Assembly (NCBI RefSeq): GCF_014648595.1
Contig: NZ_BMRK01000007.1
Span: forward strand, 1-64,000
Reading direction: 5' to 3'
DNA: 64,000 nt
Source of the DNA: Nocardioides luteus
GTDB lineage: Bacteria > Actinomycetota > Actinomycetes > Propionibacteriales > Nocardioidaceae
Part shown: piece after piece, positions 1 through 8,835 of the stretch
Layout of the letters: each line of letters opens with the position of its first letter
How positions within the stretch are numbered: position 1 is the stretch's first letter
Translations under genes and position numbers: made by a program
The notes under the pieces: generated by a model
Told to the model about the DNA's origin: nothing
Databases searched by the model: none
The model's input: only the letters and a program-made list of their open reading frames with translations

Positions 1-540
1 GTGGGTGGGGTGGTCTCGACAGGCTCGACCTCCGGTGGGCGCCACCGAGGGCTGGCGGCGCGGGTCGAGGGCCTCGTCGAGCTCGACCTCCGAGGACTCA
101 GTTCTCCGCGCCACACTCGGGCCGCCGCCCCGATAGCCAGTCAGATTTTTTCTCGACGTGTCCCGGTGTCCAGGACCGCGAAGCGGCCGGCGAAGCCGGC
201 GGCCGTAGGCCGTCCTTGACTCCGGGGCAGGTCGAGAAGACCCTCAGGAAAGGGTCGGCGGCCCAGACCAGCCTCGGCGACACGTTTCCCGCAGGGAGGT
301 CTCGACAGGCTCGACCACCGGTGCTCACCGGAGGTGGCGGGTGTTGTGGGCGGGGTGGTCTCGACAAGCTCGACCTCCGGGGGTCACTGCCGGGGGCTGG
401 TGTTCCGAGTGGGGTGGTCTCGACAGGCTCGACCACCGGTGGAGGCCACCGGGGGCTGGCGTCGGGTCGAGGGTCTCGACAAGCTCGACCTCCGGTGGGG
501 GTTGGTGTTCCGAGCCAGGGGTCTCGACAGGCCCACCGGG
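1..540. repeat. Cluster of dispersed 24-bp repeats, no gene
   Basis: No credible coding sequence is visible in 1-651. Copies of GGTCTCGACARGCTCGACC followed by WCCGG start near 11, 299, 357, 416 and 473, with decayed copies near 64-92 and 520. All the clear copies point the same way. The spacers between them are also G/C-rich and partly similar to one another. The same unit recurs throughout the window, inside and outside genes. The open frames here are translations of the repeat (STSSTSG, RQARPP, VEPVET-type peptides) and should not be annotated as genes. Confidence 0.85.
147..241. repeat. Large imperfect stem-loop next to a T-run
   Basis: CTCGACGTGTCCCGGTGTC near 153-171 pairs imperfectly with GACTCCGGGGCAGGTCGAG near 219-237. 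Inner GGCC/GGCC and GCCGGCGAAGCCGGC segments extend the stem. The T-run (147-152) lies before the stem on the + strand, so it is not a canonical + strand terminator. It reads as a separate palindromic repeat unit embedded in the repeat cluster. Function unknown. Confidence 0.45.
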
Positions 541-651
541 GCCGATACTCCCCACGCATCACGAGATTCAAATTCGGGCTTGGACAGGCATCGCTGAACG
601 TTCCTACCGTGATGGTCACCACCTCGCATCGACATTTGAAGGACGTGTCTC

Positions 652-1566
652 GTGACCGAGTACAGCCCGACAGACCTGGCCGCCCAGCTGAAGAGCGGGC
701 TTCTCTCGTTCCCGGTCACCCACTTCTCTGCGGACCTTCAGTTCGACGAGGAGTCCTACCGCAAGCATCTGAGCTGGCTGGCGCAGTATCCGGTCGCGGG
801 GCTGTTCGCGGCGGGCGGGACGGGGGAGGGGTTCTCGTTGCGGCCGGAGGAGACCGACCGGGTCGTACGCGCTGCGGTCGACGAGGTCGCGGGGGCGGTG
901 CCGGTGCTGGCGCCGGCGACGGGGAGCACCTCGAATGCGATCGCCCAGGCGAAGGCGGCCGAGGCTGCGGGGGCGGACGGGGTGCTGCTGATGCCGCCGT
1001 ACCTGACCGAGGCGGGCCAGGACGGTCTGGTCGAGCATGCGAGCCAGGTCTGCGAGGCCACCGGGCTGGGGGTGGTCGTCTACAGCCGCGCCAACGCCAT
1101 CCTGCGTGACGAGGCCGTCGCTCGCCTCGCCGACCGGAACCCCAATCTGATCGGCTTCAAGGACGGCGTCGGCAACATCGAGCAGATGACGCGCACCTAC
1201 GCGCGCGTCGGCGAGCGGCTCATCTACATCGGCGGCCTGCCGACGGCGGAGACCTTCGCGCTGCCGCTGCTGCAGCTCGGGGTGAGCACGTACTCCTCGG
1301 CGCTGTTCAACTTCGCGCCGAAGTGGGCGATCGAGTTCTACGACGCCGTCCGTGCCCAGGACCGCGACGAGGTCTACCGTCGTCTCAACGAGTTCGTGAT
1401 CCCCTACCTCGACATCCGGGACCGTACGGCCGGCTACGCGGTCTCCATCGTCAAGGGTGGGCTGGCCGCGATCGGGCGGCCCGCCGGCCCGGTCCGGCCG
1501 CCGCTGACCGACCTGCGCGAGGACGAGATCGACGAGCTGCGTGACCTGATCAGCCGGATCTCCTGA
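652..1566 (+). CDS. kdgD: 5-dehydro-4-deoxyglucarate dehydratase
   Basis: This DHDPS/NAL-family lyase removes water and CO2 from 5-keto-4-deoxy-D-glucarate to give 2-oxoglutarate semialdehyde in the cytoplasm. The 304-residue protein is normal length. It has the N-terminal GGTGEGFSL phosphate/carboxylate loop and a Schiff-base lysine in [10 protein letters not shown]. The GTG start at 652 has a GAAGGA ribosome site about 8 bases upstream. It is the first gene of a D-glucarate operon; the dehydrogenase for its product starts 55 bp downstream and glucarate dehydratase follows. The operon context settles the substrate better than the fold alone, because this superfamily also contains dihydrodipicolinate synthases. 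Confidence 0.92.
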   Translation: MTEYSPTDLAAQLKSGLLSFPVTHFSADLQFDEESYRKHLSWLAQYPVAGLFAAGGTGEGFSLRPEETDRVVRAAVDEVAGAVPVLAPATGSTSNAIAQAKAAEAAGADGVLLMPPYLTEAGQDGLVEHASQVCEATGLGVVVYSRANAILRDEAVARLADRNPNLIGFKDGVGNIEQMTRTYARVGERLIYIGGLPTAETFALPLLQLGVSTYSSALFNFAPKWAIEFYDAVRAQDRDEVYRRLNEFVIPYLDIRDRTAGYAVSIVKGGLAAIGRPAGPVRPPLTDLREDEIDELRDLISRIS

Positions 1567-1621
1567 CGCCGATCCGATCCGGAACAGCACCCGAGACCGA
1601 CCGACCCGATAGGAACGGACC

Positions 1622-3115
1622 ATGAGCTACCGATCGATCATCGCCGGAGCCGACGCCGATCAGCCCGACGTCGCCGCAGCCACCACCGCCGCGGCCGAGG
1701 CCTTCGCCGGCTACCGCGCCACCACCCCCGACGCCCGCGCCGACTTCCTCGAGGCCGCCGCTGCCGAGATCGAGGCGGCGCGCGAGGAGATCGTCGAGGC
1801 GGCCGTCGCCGAGTCCCACCTGCCCGAGGGCCGCATCAGCGGTGAGGTCGGCCGCACCACCGGCCAGCTGAAGATGTTCGCCGGCGTCGTGCGGCGCGGT
1901 GACCACCTGGGCGTACGCATCGACCCGGCCCTCCCGGACCGGACCCCGCTCCCGCGGGCCGACATCCGTCAGCGCCACATCCCGCTCGGCCCGGTCGCCG
2001 TCTTCGGCGCCAGCAACTTCCCGCTCGCCTTCTCCACCGCCGGCGGCGACACCGCCTCCGCGCTCGCGGCCGGCTGCCCGGTGGTCGTCAAGGGCCACCC
2101 CGCCCACCCGCTCACCGGCTACCTGGTTGCCCAGGCCATCACCCGCGCGGTCGAGAAGGCCGGGCTCCACGCCGGCACCTTCTCCTTCCTCCTCGACACC
2201 GATCCGCAGACCGGCATCGAGCTCGGCCAGACCCTGGTCACCGACCCGCGCATCAAGGCCGTCGGCTTCACCGGCTCCCGCGGCGGCGGCCTCGCGATCG
2301 TCGCGGCCGCCGCGACCCGCCCCGAGCCGATCCCGGTCTACGCCGAAATGTCCTCGATCAACCCCGTCGTCGTGCTCCCGGGCGCGCTCGAGAACGACAC
2401 CGACGCCCTCGCCACCGCCTACGTCGGCTCGCTCACCCTCGGCTCCGGCCAGTTCTGTACCAACCCCGGCCTGCTCTTCCTGCCCACGGGCGAGGCCGGC
2501 GACGCCTTCCTCGCAGCGGCCGGCCGCGCGACCGCCGAGGCCGTCGGCACCACCATGCTGACCAGCGGCATCGCCAGCGCCTACGAGAAGGGCACCGCCG
2601 CTCTCCGTGAGGTCGACGGTGTCACCGTCGTCGGCGAGGGCACCCCCGGCGACACCGACGCCCCCGCGCCCCAGCTCGTCGAGGCCGTGCGCCTCGACGG
2701 CGTCACCGACGAGGTCTTCGGCGCCTCCGGGGTCGTCGTCCGCTACGACTCGGTCGAGGAGCTGCTGCCCAGCCTCGACTCCCTCGAGGGCCAGCTCACC
2801 GCCACCGTCCACGCCACCGACGCCGACAACGAGGCTGCCGCCCGGGTGGTCGGCGCGCTCGAGCTCAAGGCCGGCCGCATCCTCTTCAACGGCTGGCCGA
2901 CCGGCGTCGAGGTCGGCCACGCGATGGTCCACGGCGGCCCGTTCCCGGCCACCTCCGACTCCCGCTCCACCTCGGTCGGCAGCCTTGCGATCGAGCGCTT
3001 CCAGCGCCCGGTCGCCTACCAGGACGTACCTGCCGCGCTCCTCCCGGAGGCCGTACGCGACGACAACCCGTGGCAGCTCGTCCGCCGCATCGACGGAGAG
3101 CTCCAGCTGCCATGA
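1622..3115 (+). CDS. 2-oxoglutarate-semialdehyde (2,5-dioxovalerate) dehydrogenase
   Basis: This aldehyde dehydrogenase should oxidise 2,5-dioxopentanoate to 2-oxoglutarate with NAD(P)+, sending glucarate carbon into the TCA cycle. The 497-residue protein shows the family's [11 protein letters not shown] segment, a cofactor-binding lysine in [10 protein letters not shown], the general-base glutamate in [10 protein letters not shown] and the catalytic cysteine in SGQFCTNPG. The KGHPAHP and GQFCTNPG forms resemble the KGSADH type found in sugar-acid clusters rather than betaine or succinic-semialdehyde dehydrogenases. It starts at ATG 1622 and overlaps gudD by 4 bp, so translation is probably coupled. 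Confidence 0.88.
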   Translation: MSYRSIIAGADADQPDVAAATTAAAEAFAGYRATTPDARADFLEAAAAEIEAAREEIVEAAVAESHLPEGRISGEVGRTTGQLKMFAGVVRRGDHLGVRIDPALPDRTPLPRADIRQRHIPLGPVAVFGASNFPLAFSTAGGDTASALAAGCPVVVKGHPAHPLTGYLVAQAITRAVEKAGLHAGTFSFLLDTDPQTGIELGQTLVTDPRIKAVGFTGSRGGGLAIVAAAATRPEPIPVYAEMSSINPVVVLPGALENDTDALATAYVGSLTLGSGQFCTNPGLLFLPTGEAGDAFLAAAGRATAEAVGTTMLTSGIASAYEKGTAALREVDGVTVVGEGTPGDTDAPAPQLVEAVRLDGVTDEVFGASGVVVRYDSVEELLPSLDSLEGQLTATVHATDADNEAAARVVGALELKAGRILFNGWPTGVEVGHAMVHGGPFPATSDSRSTSVGSLAIERFQRPVAYQDVPAALLPEAVRDDNPWQLVRRIDGELQLP

Positions 3116-4449
3116 GCGCGCCCACCAACGCGCCCACCATCGGGAAGATCGAGGTCGTCCCGGTCGCGGGCCACGACTCGATGCTGCTCAACCTCAGCGG
3201 CGCGCACGCGCCGTTCTTCACCCGCAACATCGCGATCCTCACCGACTCCGAAGGTCGCGAGGGCGTCGGCGAGGTACCCGGCGGTGAGCCCATCCGCCGC
3301 ACCATCGAGGAGGCCGCCGAGCTCCTCGTCGGCCAGCCCGTCTCCCGCTACCGCAGCCTCCTGCGCCAGGTCGCCGACCGGTTCGCCGACCGCGACGCCG
3401 GCGGCCGAGGAGTGCAGACCTTCGACCTGCGTACGACGGTCCACGCCGTCACCGCGATCGAGTCCGCACTCCTCGACCTCGCAGGTCAGGAGCAGGGCGT
3501 GCCGGTCGCCGAGCTGCTCGGCGAGGGCCAGCAGCGCGACCGGGTGCCGATGCTCGGCTACCTCTTCTACGTCGGCGACCCCGGGCGCACCGACCTGCCC
3601 TACCTCCGTGAGCCGGACGCCGCCGACGACTGGTCCCGCATCCGCCGCGAGGTCGCGCTGACTCCCGAGTCGGTCGTACGCCTCGCCGAGGCCGCCCAGG
3701 CCCGCTACGGCTTCGCCGACTTCAAGCTCAAGGGCGGCGTGCTCCCTGGCGAGGAGGAGGTCGCCGCGGTGACCGCCCTCCACGAGCGGTTCCCCGAGGC
3801 CCGGATCACCCTCGACCCCAACGGCGGCTGGCTGCTCGCCGACGCCGTCCGGCTGCTCGCGGGCAAGGACGACGTGCTCGCGTACGCCGAGGATCCCTGC
3901 GGCGCCGAGGGCGGCTACTCGGGCCGCGAGGTCATGGCCGAGTTCAAGCGCGCCACCGGGCTGCGCACCGCGACCAACATGATCGCGACCGACTGGCGCC
4001 AGCTGGCCCACGCGATCCGCACCGACGCCGTCGACATCCCGCTGGCCGACCCGCACTTCTGGACGATGTCCGGCTCGGTCCGCGTCGCCCAGCTGTGCCA
4101 CGACTTCGGACTGACCTGGGGCTCCCACTCCAACAACCACTTCGACGTCTCGCTGGCGATGTTCACCCACGTCGGGGCCGCGGCGCCGGGGGAGATCACC
4201 GCGCTCGACACCCACTGGATCTGGCAGGACGGCCAGGGGCTGACCGAGTCGCCGCTGCAGATCCGTGACGGTGCCATCGAGGTGCCCACCGAGCCCGGCC
4301 TCGGCATCCGGCTCGACCGGGAACGGCTCGCCGCCGCCCACGATCTCTACCTCGAGCACGGCCTGGGCGTACGCGACGACAGCATCGCGATGCAGTACCT
4401 GGTGCCGGAGTGGACCTTCGACCCCAAGCGGCCGTGCCTGGTCCGTTGA
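3112..4449 (+). CDS. gudD: Glucarate dehydratase
   Basis: This enolase-superfamily enzyme dehydrates D-glucarate (often L-idarate too) to 5-keto-4-deoxyglucarate, the first step of the operon's pathway. The 445-residue protein has the KxK base motif in FKLKGG, metal ligands in LDPNGGW and AEDPCG, the next conserved asparagine in TNMIATDW and the catalytic histidine in HSNNHFD. A longer reading frame begins upstream at 3070. The ATG at 3112 is preferred because it overlaps the preceding stop as ATGA and yields the usual N-terminus. The gene order kdgD, dehydrogenase, gudD, transporter supports the assignment. Confidence 0.93.
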   Translation: MSAPTNAPTIGKIEVVPVAGHDSMLLNLSGAHAPFFTRNIAILTDSEGREGVGEVPGGEPIRRTIEEAAELLVGQPVSRYRSLLRQVADRFADRDAGGRGVQTFDLRTTVHAVTAIESALLDLAGQEQGVPVAELLGEGQQRDRVPMLGYLFYVGDPGRTDLPYLREPDAADDWSRIRREVALTPESVVRLAEAAQARYGFADFKLKGGVLPGEEEVAAVTALHERFPEARITLDPNGGWLLADAVRLLAGKDDVLAYAEDPCGAEGGYSGREVMAEFKRATGLRTATNMIATDWRQLAHAIRTDAVDIPLADPHFWTMSGSVRVAQLCHDFGLTWGSHSNNHFDVSLAMFTHVGAAAPGEITALDTHWIWQDGQGLTESPLQIRDGAIEVPTEPGLGIRLDRERLAAAHDLYLEHGLGVRDDSIAMQYLVPEWTFDPKRPCLVR

Positions 4450-4486
4450 GCAGACCGTTCGGCCCGGCCTCGCGCGCGGCCGCCCG

Positions 4487-5260
4487 GTGAGCGCCGACCT
4501 CGCCTGGCTGCTGCTCGCCGGCATCGGCGCGGGCCTGACCGGCTCGGTGGCCGGCCTGGCCTCGCTGATCAGCTACCCCGCACTGCTCGCCGCCGGCCTG
4601 CCTCCGGTCATCGCCAACGTCACCAACACGGTGGCGATGTTCGGCAACACCGCCGGCACCATCGCGGGGTCGCGCCGCGAGTTGCGTGGGCAGGGCCGCC
4701 GGATCGCGGCGCTCGCCATCGCCTCGTTCCTGGGCGGCGCGGTCGGCGCCGCGCTGCTCCTCACCACGCCGGCCGAGGCCTTCGAGGCGATCGTGCCCTG
4801 GCTCGTCGGCGCCGGTGCGATCCTCCTGCTGCTCCGCGACCGGATCTCCCAGTGGTCGAGCCTGTCGAGACCTCCGAAGAGAGAGGGTGATTCGCGGCGT
4901 ACGCTGGCTCGCGGGTTCGGCTGGGGCGTGGTCGTCTTCGCCCTCGGCATCTACGGCGGCTACTTCGGCGCCGGCGTCGGCATCATCGCGCTGGCCGTGC
5001 TCGTGCTCGAGCGCACCGAGGCGTACGCCGTCACCAACGCGGTCAAGAACGTCGCCACCGGCGTGGCCAACGGCACCGCTGCGGTCGCCTACATCGTGTT
5101 CGCACCCGTCGACTGGTCCGCCGCCGTGGCCCTCGGGGTAGGGGCCGTGGTGGGTGGATATCTGGGCCCGGCGATCGTCCGGATCGCCCCCGAGCGGCCG
5201 CTGCGCTGGCTGGTCGGGATCGCCGGGCTCGGCCTGGCGCTGCACCTGGCGACCAGCTAG
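4487..5260 (+). CDS. TSUP-family (TauE/SafE-type) membrane transporter
   Basis: A 257-residue polytopic membrane protein with two similar halves of about four helices each. The glycine-rich segments GAGLTGSVAGLASLISYP and YGGYFGAGVGII are typical of sulfite exporter TauE/SafE and related anion or organic-acid carriers. It starts at GTG 4487, 38 bp after gudD, so it probably moves a sugar acid or an organic anion linked to glucarate use; the substrate cannot be read from sequence. A central loop (about residues 121-133) reads QWSSLSRPPK and is the translation of a dispersed repeat, so the repeat has landed in frame in a tolerant cytosolic or periplasmic loop. Confidence 0.8.
   Translation: MSADLAWLLLAGIGAGLTGSVAGLASLISYPALLAAGLPPVIANVTNTVAMFGNTAGTIAGSRRELRGQGRRIAALAIASFLGGAVGAALLLTTPAEAFEAIVPWLVGAGAILLLLRDRISQWSSLSRPPKREGDSRRTLARGFGWGVVVFALGIYGGYFGAGVGIIALAVLVLERTEAYAVTNAVKNVATGVANGTAAVAYIVFAPVDWSAAVALGVGAVVGGYLGPAIVRIAPERPLRWLVGIAGLGLALHLATS
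4852..4872. repeat. Dispersed repeat copy inside the TSUP gene
   Basis: GTGGTCGAGCCTGTCGAGACC lies in frame between the two halves of the transporter gene. It is the reverse-complement orientation of the copies at 299-495. Confidence 0.85.
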
Positions 5261-5287
5261 CCCCACCCGGAGCACAGCAAGGGTCCC

Positions 5288-5317
5288 TTGACAGTCCTGT
5301 CATTGTCCTATTGGCTA
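5288..5317 (+). promoter_or_regulatory. Candidate promoter with a dyad over the -35
   Basis: TTGACA at 5288-5293 is a perfect -35 hexamer. A weak -10 (TGGCTA, 5312-5317) follows at 18 bp. The -35 is part of an inverted repeat, TGACA-GTCC-TGTCA (5289-5302), which could be an operator. The start codon of the esterase gene is at 5359. Confidence 0.45.
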
Positions 5318-5358
5318 GTCCACTGACAAAATCAGATATCGGTAGGAAGCAGGAGATC

Positions 5359-6387
5359 ATGGCTCCTCGGAATCGCCTTCTCATGCAGACCGTGCTCGCG
5401 GTCGCCACCGTCTCCGCCCTCGCCTCCGGCTGGGCCGCCTCCGCCGCTGCCGTCGGCGACACGAGCCCAGCCACCAAACCGAAACCGCGCGCGGAGCAGT
5501 GCGCGACCACCGTCGCCCCCGGCACCACCTGGATCGACATCGACTTCGAGGGCCAGGCCTATCCCGTCCGCGTCCACCGCCCCGACGGTGTCGCCCAGGA
5601 CGACCCCGCGCCGCTCGTCCTCAACCTGCACCCCAGCGGCGGCAACGCGGACACGATCGCCGCCTACAACGAGTTCGACGCGACCGCCGACGCCAACGGC
5701 TTCCTCACTGTGGCACCCAACGCGGTCATCCCGGCCGCCGGCCCCAACCCCGACCAGGTCTGGCTGTGGAACGTCCCGGGCGTACCGACCACCGCCGGCT
5801 CCTACCCGCCACCGGACTCGCGCGACGACGTCGCGTTCCTGACCCGGGTCATCGACACCTTCATCGAGCGCGGCTGCGCCGACTCCGACCGGGTCTACCT
5901 GACCGGTCACTCGGGCGGCGCCCGGATGTCCTCCGCGTACGCCTGCGCCCACCCCGAGAAGGTGGCCGCGATCGCGCCCGTGGCCGGTCTCCGTGCGGGC
6001 CGTCCGTCGCCGGACGCACCGCACGCGATCGAGCTGCAGAGCTGCGCCCCGGGCGAGCCGGTGCCGGTGATCACCTTCCACGGCGACGCCGACACCGTGA
6101 ACCCCTATGCGGGCAACGGCGACAAGCGCTGGGGCTACACCACCGAGCTCGCCGTGCAGACCTGGGCGCGCTTCGACGGCTGCACCACCGGACCCGAGGT
6201 CGCCCAGGTCACCGAGCACGTCAGCACCGAGACCTACTCCGGCTGCGCCGACGGCTCCGAGGTGCAGTTCTACAAGGTCGCCGGCGGCACCCACAGCTGG
6301 CCGGGCAGTCCCGTCGACGGCACGGCCACCCAGGAGGTCGAGGCGACCGAGCTGATCTGGGACTTCTTCGCCCGGCACGGCCGCTGA
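5359..6387 (+). CDS. Secreted PHB-depolymerase/LpqC-type esterase
   Basis: A 342-residue alpha/beta hydrolase with an N-terminal signal peptide (hydrophobic stretch about residues 8-30, cleavage probably after AAA or AAAV). The nucleophile serine is in YLTGHSGGARM, the oxyanion region in LNLHPSGGN, and the likely catalytic histidine in GTHSWPGS near the C-terminus. This arrangement fits the polyhydroxybutyrate depolymerase/feruloyl esterase-like group that includes LpqC. The true ester substrate is unknown. ATG 5359 is preferred over a TTG at 5311 because AGGAAGCAGGAG precedes it and the signal peptide then starts correctly. It stands alone, with its own promoter. Confidence 0.82.
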   Translation: MAPRNRLLMQTVLAVATVSALASGWAASAAAVGDTSPATKPKPRAEQCATTVAPGTTWIDIDFEGQAYPVRVHRPDGVAQDDPAPLVLNLHPSGGNADTIAAYNEFDATADANGFLTVAPNAVIPAAGPNPDQVWLWNVPGVPTTAGSYPPPDSRDDVAFLTRVIDTFIERGCADSDRVYLTGHSGGARMSSAYACAHPEKVAAIAPVAGLRAGRPSPDAPHAIELQSCAPGEPVPVITFHGDADTVNPYAGNGDKRWGYTTELAVQTWARFDGCTTGPEVAQVTEHVSTETYSGCADGSEVQFYKVAGGTHSWPGSPVDGTATQEVEATELIWDFFARHGR

Positions 6388-6462
6388 GCCGGGTCACGTG
6401 CTCGGAGCCTGCCCCACTAGGCTCTCGGCGCTCTCACAGCGCCACAGGAGGACACCGCGAAC

Positions 6463-7317
6463 ATGGTTTCGAGCACGCCCGGCTCCGACACGACCGACCT
6501 CGAGAACGCCGGCCTTCGCGGCCGGGTGCGCACGCTGGTCGACAACGAGACCTTCCAACGGATCATCATCGGGGTGATCATCCTCAACGCGGTGGTCCTG
6601 GGTGCCGAGACGGCGGTGCCCGCCGGCCTCGCCCATGAGCTGGCGGTCTTCGACAACGTGCTGCTCGGCGTCTTCGTCGTCGAGCTGGCGCTTCGGCTGG
6701 TGGCGTACGGACCGCGGTTCTTCCTCGACCCGTGGAACGTCTTCGACACCGTGATCGTGGCGATCGCGCTGGTGCCGGCGACCGGGCCGCTCTCGGTGCT
6801 GCGGGCGCTGCGGATCCTGCGCGTGCTGCGCCTGGTCAACTCCGTCCCGTCGATGCGCCGCGTCGTCGACGGGCTGATCGCGGCCATGCCGGGGATGGGG
6901 TCGGTCGCGGCGCTGCTGGTGCTGATGATGTACGTCGCGGTGGTCATCTCGACCAACCTCTACGGCACGATCGCGCCGGAGTACTTCGGCGACCTCGGCA
7001 CCAGCGCGTTCACCCTCTTCCAGACCATGACCGGCGAGGCCTGGCCCGACATCGCCCGCGAGGTGATGGCCGAGGACCCGTCGGCGTGGATCTTCTTCGT
7101 CGTCTTCATCCTGGTGATGACCTTCGCGGTCCTCAACCTCTTCCTCGCCGTGGTCGTCTCCGGCATGGAGAGCGTCGAGACGCTCGCCGAGCACGAGGAG
7201 GAGTCCGACGCCGAGATGATGGCCATCCTGGTATCGCTGCGCGAGGAGCTCGCAGTCATACGCGACGAGCTGGCCGCCACCCGCGCCGAGCTGCGCGACG
7301 GCTCAGGTCCCCGCTGA
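6463..7317 (+). CDS. Single-domain voltage-gated-type cation channel
   Basis: A 284-residue ion-transport protein with six transmembrane helices, like the homotetrameric bacterial sodium channels of the NaChBac group. S1 is FQRIIIGVIILNAVVLGAE. S4 has regularly spaced arginines in RALRILRVLRLV. The pore loop TLFQTMTGEAWPDIA carries TGEAW at the filter position, where NaChBac has LESW. A C-terminal segment after residue about 235 is acidic and helical, as expected for the tetramer coiled coil. Ion selectivity cannot be fixed from sequence. ATG 6463 follows AGGAGG, and a TAGGCT -10 is visible at 6418-6423. Its 3' end overlaps the convergent next gene by 15 bp. Confidence 0.82.
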   Translation: MVSSTPGSDTTDLENAGLRGRVRTLVDNETFQRIIIGVIILNAVVLGAETAVPAGLAHELAVFDNVLLGVFVVELALRLVAYGPRFFLDPWNVFDTVIVAIALVPATGPLSVLRALRILRVLRLVNSVPSMRRVVDGLIAAMPGMGSVAALLVLMMYVAVVISTNLYGTIAPEYFGDLGTSAFTLFQTMTGEAWPDIAREVMAEDPSAWIFFVVFILVMTFAVLNLFLAVVVSGMESVETLAEHEEESDAEMMAILVSLREELAVIRDELAATRAELRDGSGPR

Positions 7318-8469
7318 GGCGATCTTCGACACCACCACGTTGCGCGGCCCCTCGGGGGTGCCCTTGACCACGCGCAGGAAGTAGGACTGCGCGGGGTTGT
7401 GCTTGGGGTCGAAGGACCAGTTGCCGCGGGGGCTGATGATGGTGCCGATCGAGCCGAGCGAGTCGGCGATCTCCTCGCGGGTGACGTCGGGGGAGAGGGC
7501 GAGCGCCTTGTCGAGCGCGGCGGCGGCGTCGTAGGCCTGGACGGAGTAGACCGTGGGCGTCGAGTCGTACGCCTTGCGGTAGTCCTTCACGAACGCGTCG
7601 TTCATCAGCGAGTCCATCGTGTCGCTGTAGTGCAGCGAGGTCCGCACCCCGGTCGCGGCGCCGCCGAGCCCGGTCAGCGCGTCGCCCTCGGTCAGGAACC
7701 CGGGGCCGTAGAGCGGGATCTTCCCGGCGACGCCGGACGCGCGGTAGTGCCGCACGAACGACACCGCGTCCGTCCCGATGTAGGCGGCGTAGATCGCGTC
7801 GGCCCCCGACTCCTCAGCCTTCTCGAAGATGCCCGACCACTCGTCGGTCACCCCGGCCGGGGTGTAGCTCTGCCCGGAGACGCTGCCGCCGGAGGCCTCG
7901 AAGGCGATCATGAAGCTGTCGGAGAACTCGTGTCCTGAGGCATCGTCGGAGGCGATGACGTACGTCTCGCCCAGGTCGGTCTCGCGCGCGACCGCCTTGC
8001 CGAGCGATCCGCCGATGCGGGCGTTGGTCGAGGACGTACGCCACAGGTAGTCGGAGCCGTCGGCGAGCCCGTCGGCGCTGGCGCCGGTGATGACCAGCGG
8101 GGTCTCGTTCTCCTCCGCGACCTTCTTGGCCCCGGCCGCCGTCTCCGAGCTCAGCACGCCGACGACAGCGTGGACCTCGTCCTCCTCGATCACCTTGGTC
8201 ACCGCGGGGACCCCGGTCTTGGCTCCTTCGCCCTCGTCGGCCCGGACGAGGTCGACGGTGCGACCGCCGAGCATCCCGTCGTGCTGGTCGAGATAAAGGT
8301 CGAAACCGCGGGCCATGTCGGAGCCGATCGACCGGTAGGGGCCCGAGGTGGGCACCACCAGACCGATCGAGACCTCCGTGTCGGAGGCGGTGCCGCAGGC
8401 CTCGAGGCCGAGGAGGAGCGCGGAGATGGTTGCGAGTACGGACAGTTGACGCCGAGCCGAGACGGTCAC
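7303..8469 (-). CDS. Branched-chain amino-acid-type ABC solute-binding lipoprotein
   Basis: A 388-residue type I periplasmic binding protein of the LivJ/LivK family. An N-terminal signal ends in LLGLEACGT, a slightly irregular lipobox with a cysteine at about residue 25. The mature protein starts with VSIGLVVPTSGPYRSIG, the hallmark of the group, and contains VVGVLSSETAAGAKKVAEE and IYAAYIGTDAVSFVRHY. No permease or ATPase gene is adjacent, so it is an orphan binding protein, or its transporter lies elsewhere. GTG 8469 is the only reasonable start; the frame is open far upstream but lacks a signal peptide there. It diverges from the cobalamin operon at 8600. Confidence 0.8.
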   Translation of the reverse strand: MTVSARRQLSVLATISALLLGLEACGTASDTEVSIGLVVPTSGPYRSIGSDMARGFDLYLDQHDGMLGGRTVDLVRADEGEGAKTGVPAVTKVIEEDEVHAVVGVLSSETAAGAKKVAEENETPLVITGASADGLADGSDYLWRTSSTNARIGGSLGKAVARETDLGETYVIASDDASGHEFSDSFMIAFEASGGSVSGQSYTPAGVTDEWSGIFEKAEESGADAIYAAYIGTDAVSFVRHYRASGVAGKIPLYGPGFLTEGDALTGLGGAATGVRTSLHYSDTMDSLMNDAFVKDYRKAYDSTPTVYSVQAYDAAAALDKALALSPDVTREEIADSLGSIGTIISPRGNWSFDPKHNPAQSYFLRVVKGTPEGPRNVVVSKIASAGT

Positions 8470-8599
8470 GGGTACTCCATGGTGTGGGAGACGAGTAGTG
8501 AGATTTTTCGAGTCACGAACATTGGCACAATCTCGCGCCGGGCGGGGAGTAATTCGGTGACATCTTCGCCAGTGGGTAGTCTCGCCCTGCCAGTCGTAC

Positions 8600-8830
8600 T
8601 CCATGCCTGATGGGGTCAGGGAACCCGGTGAGAGTCCGGGACTGACGCGCAGCGGTGAGGATGACGGGCGGGGCACGCTCCTCCTTCGGGAGGGCAGCCA
8701 CTGGAGCCTCGGCTCCGGGAAGGCGCTCCGCACCGGTCGATTCCGAGTCCGAAGACCTGCTGGCTCTGGCGGCGCCCGCCGCCAGGTCCCCACGTGCCCC
8801 GCGGAAGGGCACATGACGCAAGAGCAGGTG
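8600..8830 (+). promoter_or_regulatory. Cobalamin riboswitch 1, upstream of the cobG-cobH fusion
   Basis: The aptamer (about 8600-8765) has the conserved elements in order: GAACCCGGTGAGAGTCCGGG, CTGACGCGCAGCGGTGAGG, AGCCACTGG, GGGAAGGCG and the B12 box AGTCCGAAGACCTGC. The expression platform contains two hairpins, CTGGCGGC/GCCGCCAG (8766-8785) and GTGCCC/GGGCAC (8794-8812), between the aptamer and the ATG at 8836. Binding of adenosylcobalamin should switch off cobGH, cobIJ, cobM and bluB. Confidence 0.93.
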
Positions 8831-8835
8831 TGCTG

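Noticed and set aside
1-219. Open frame at the window start
   Set aside because: It is translation of the dispersed repeats and a stem-loop, with no start site, domain or composition of a real gene.
147-241. Rho-independent terminator
   Set aside because: The T-run is on the wrong side of the stem for the + strand, and no gene ends just before it on the minus strand within the window.
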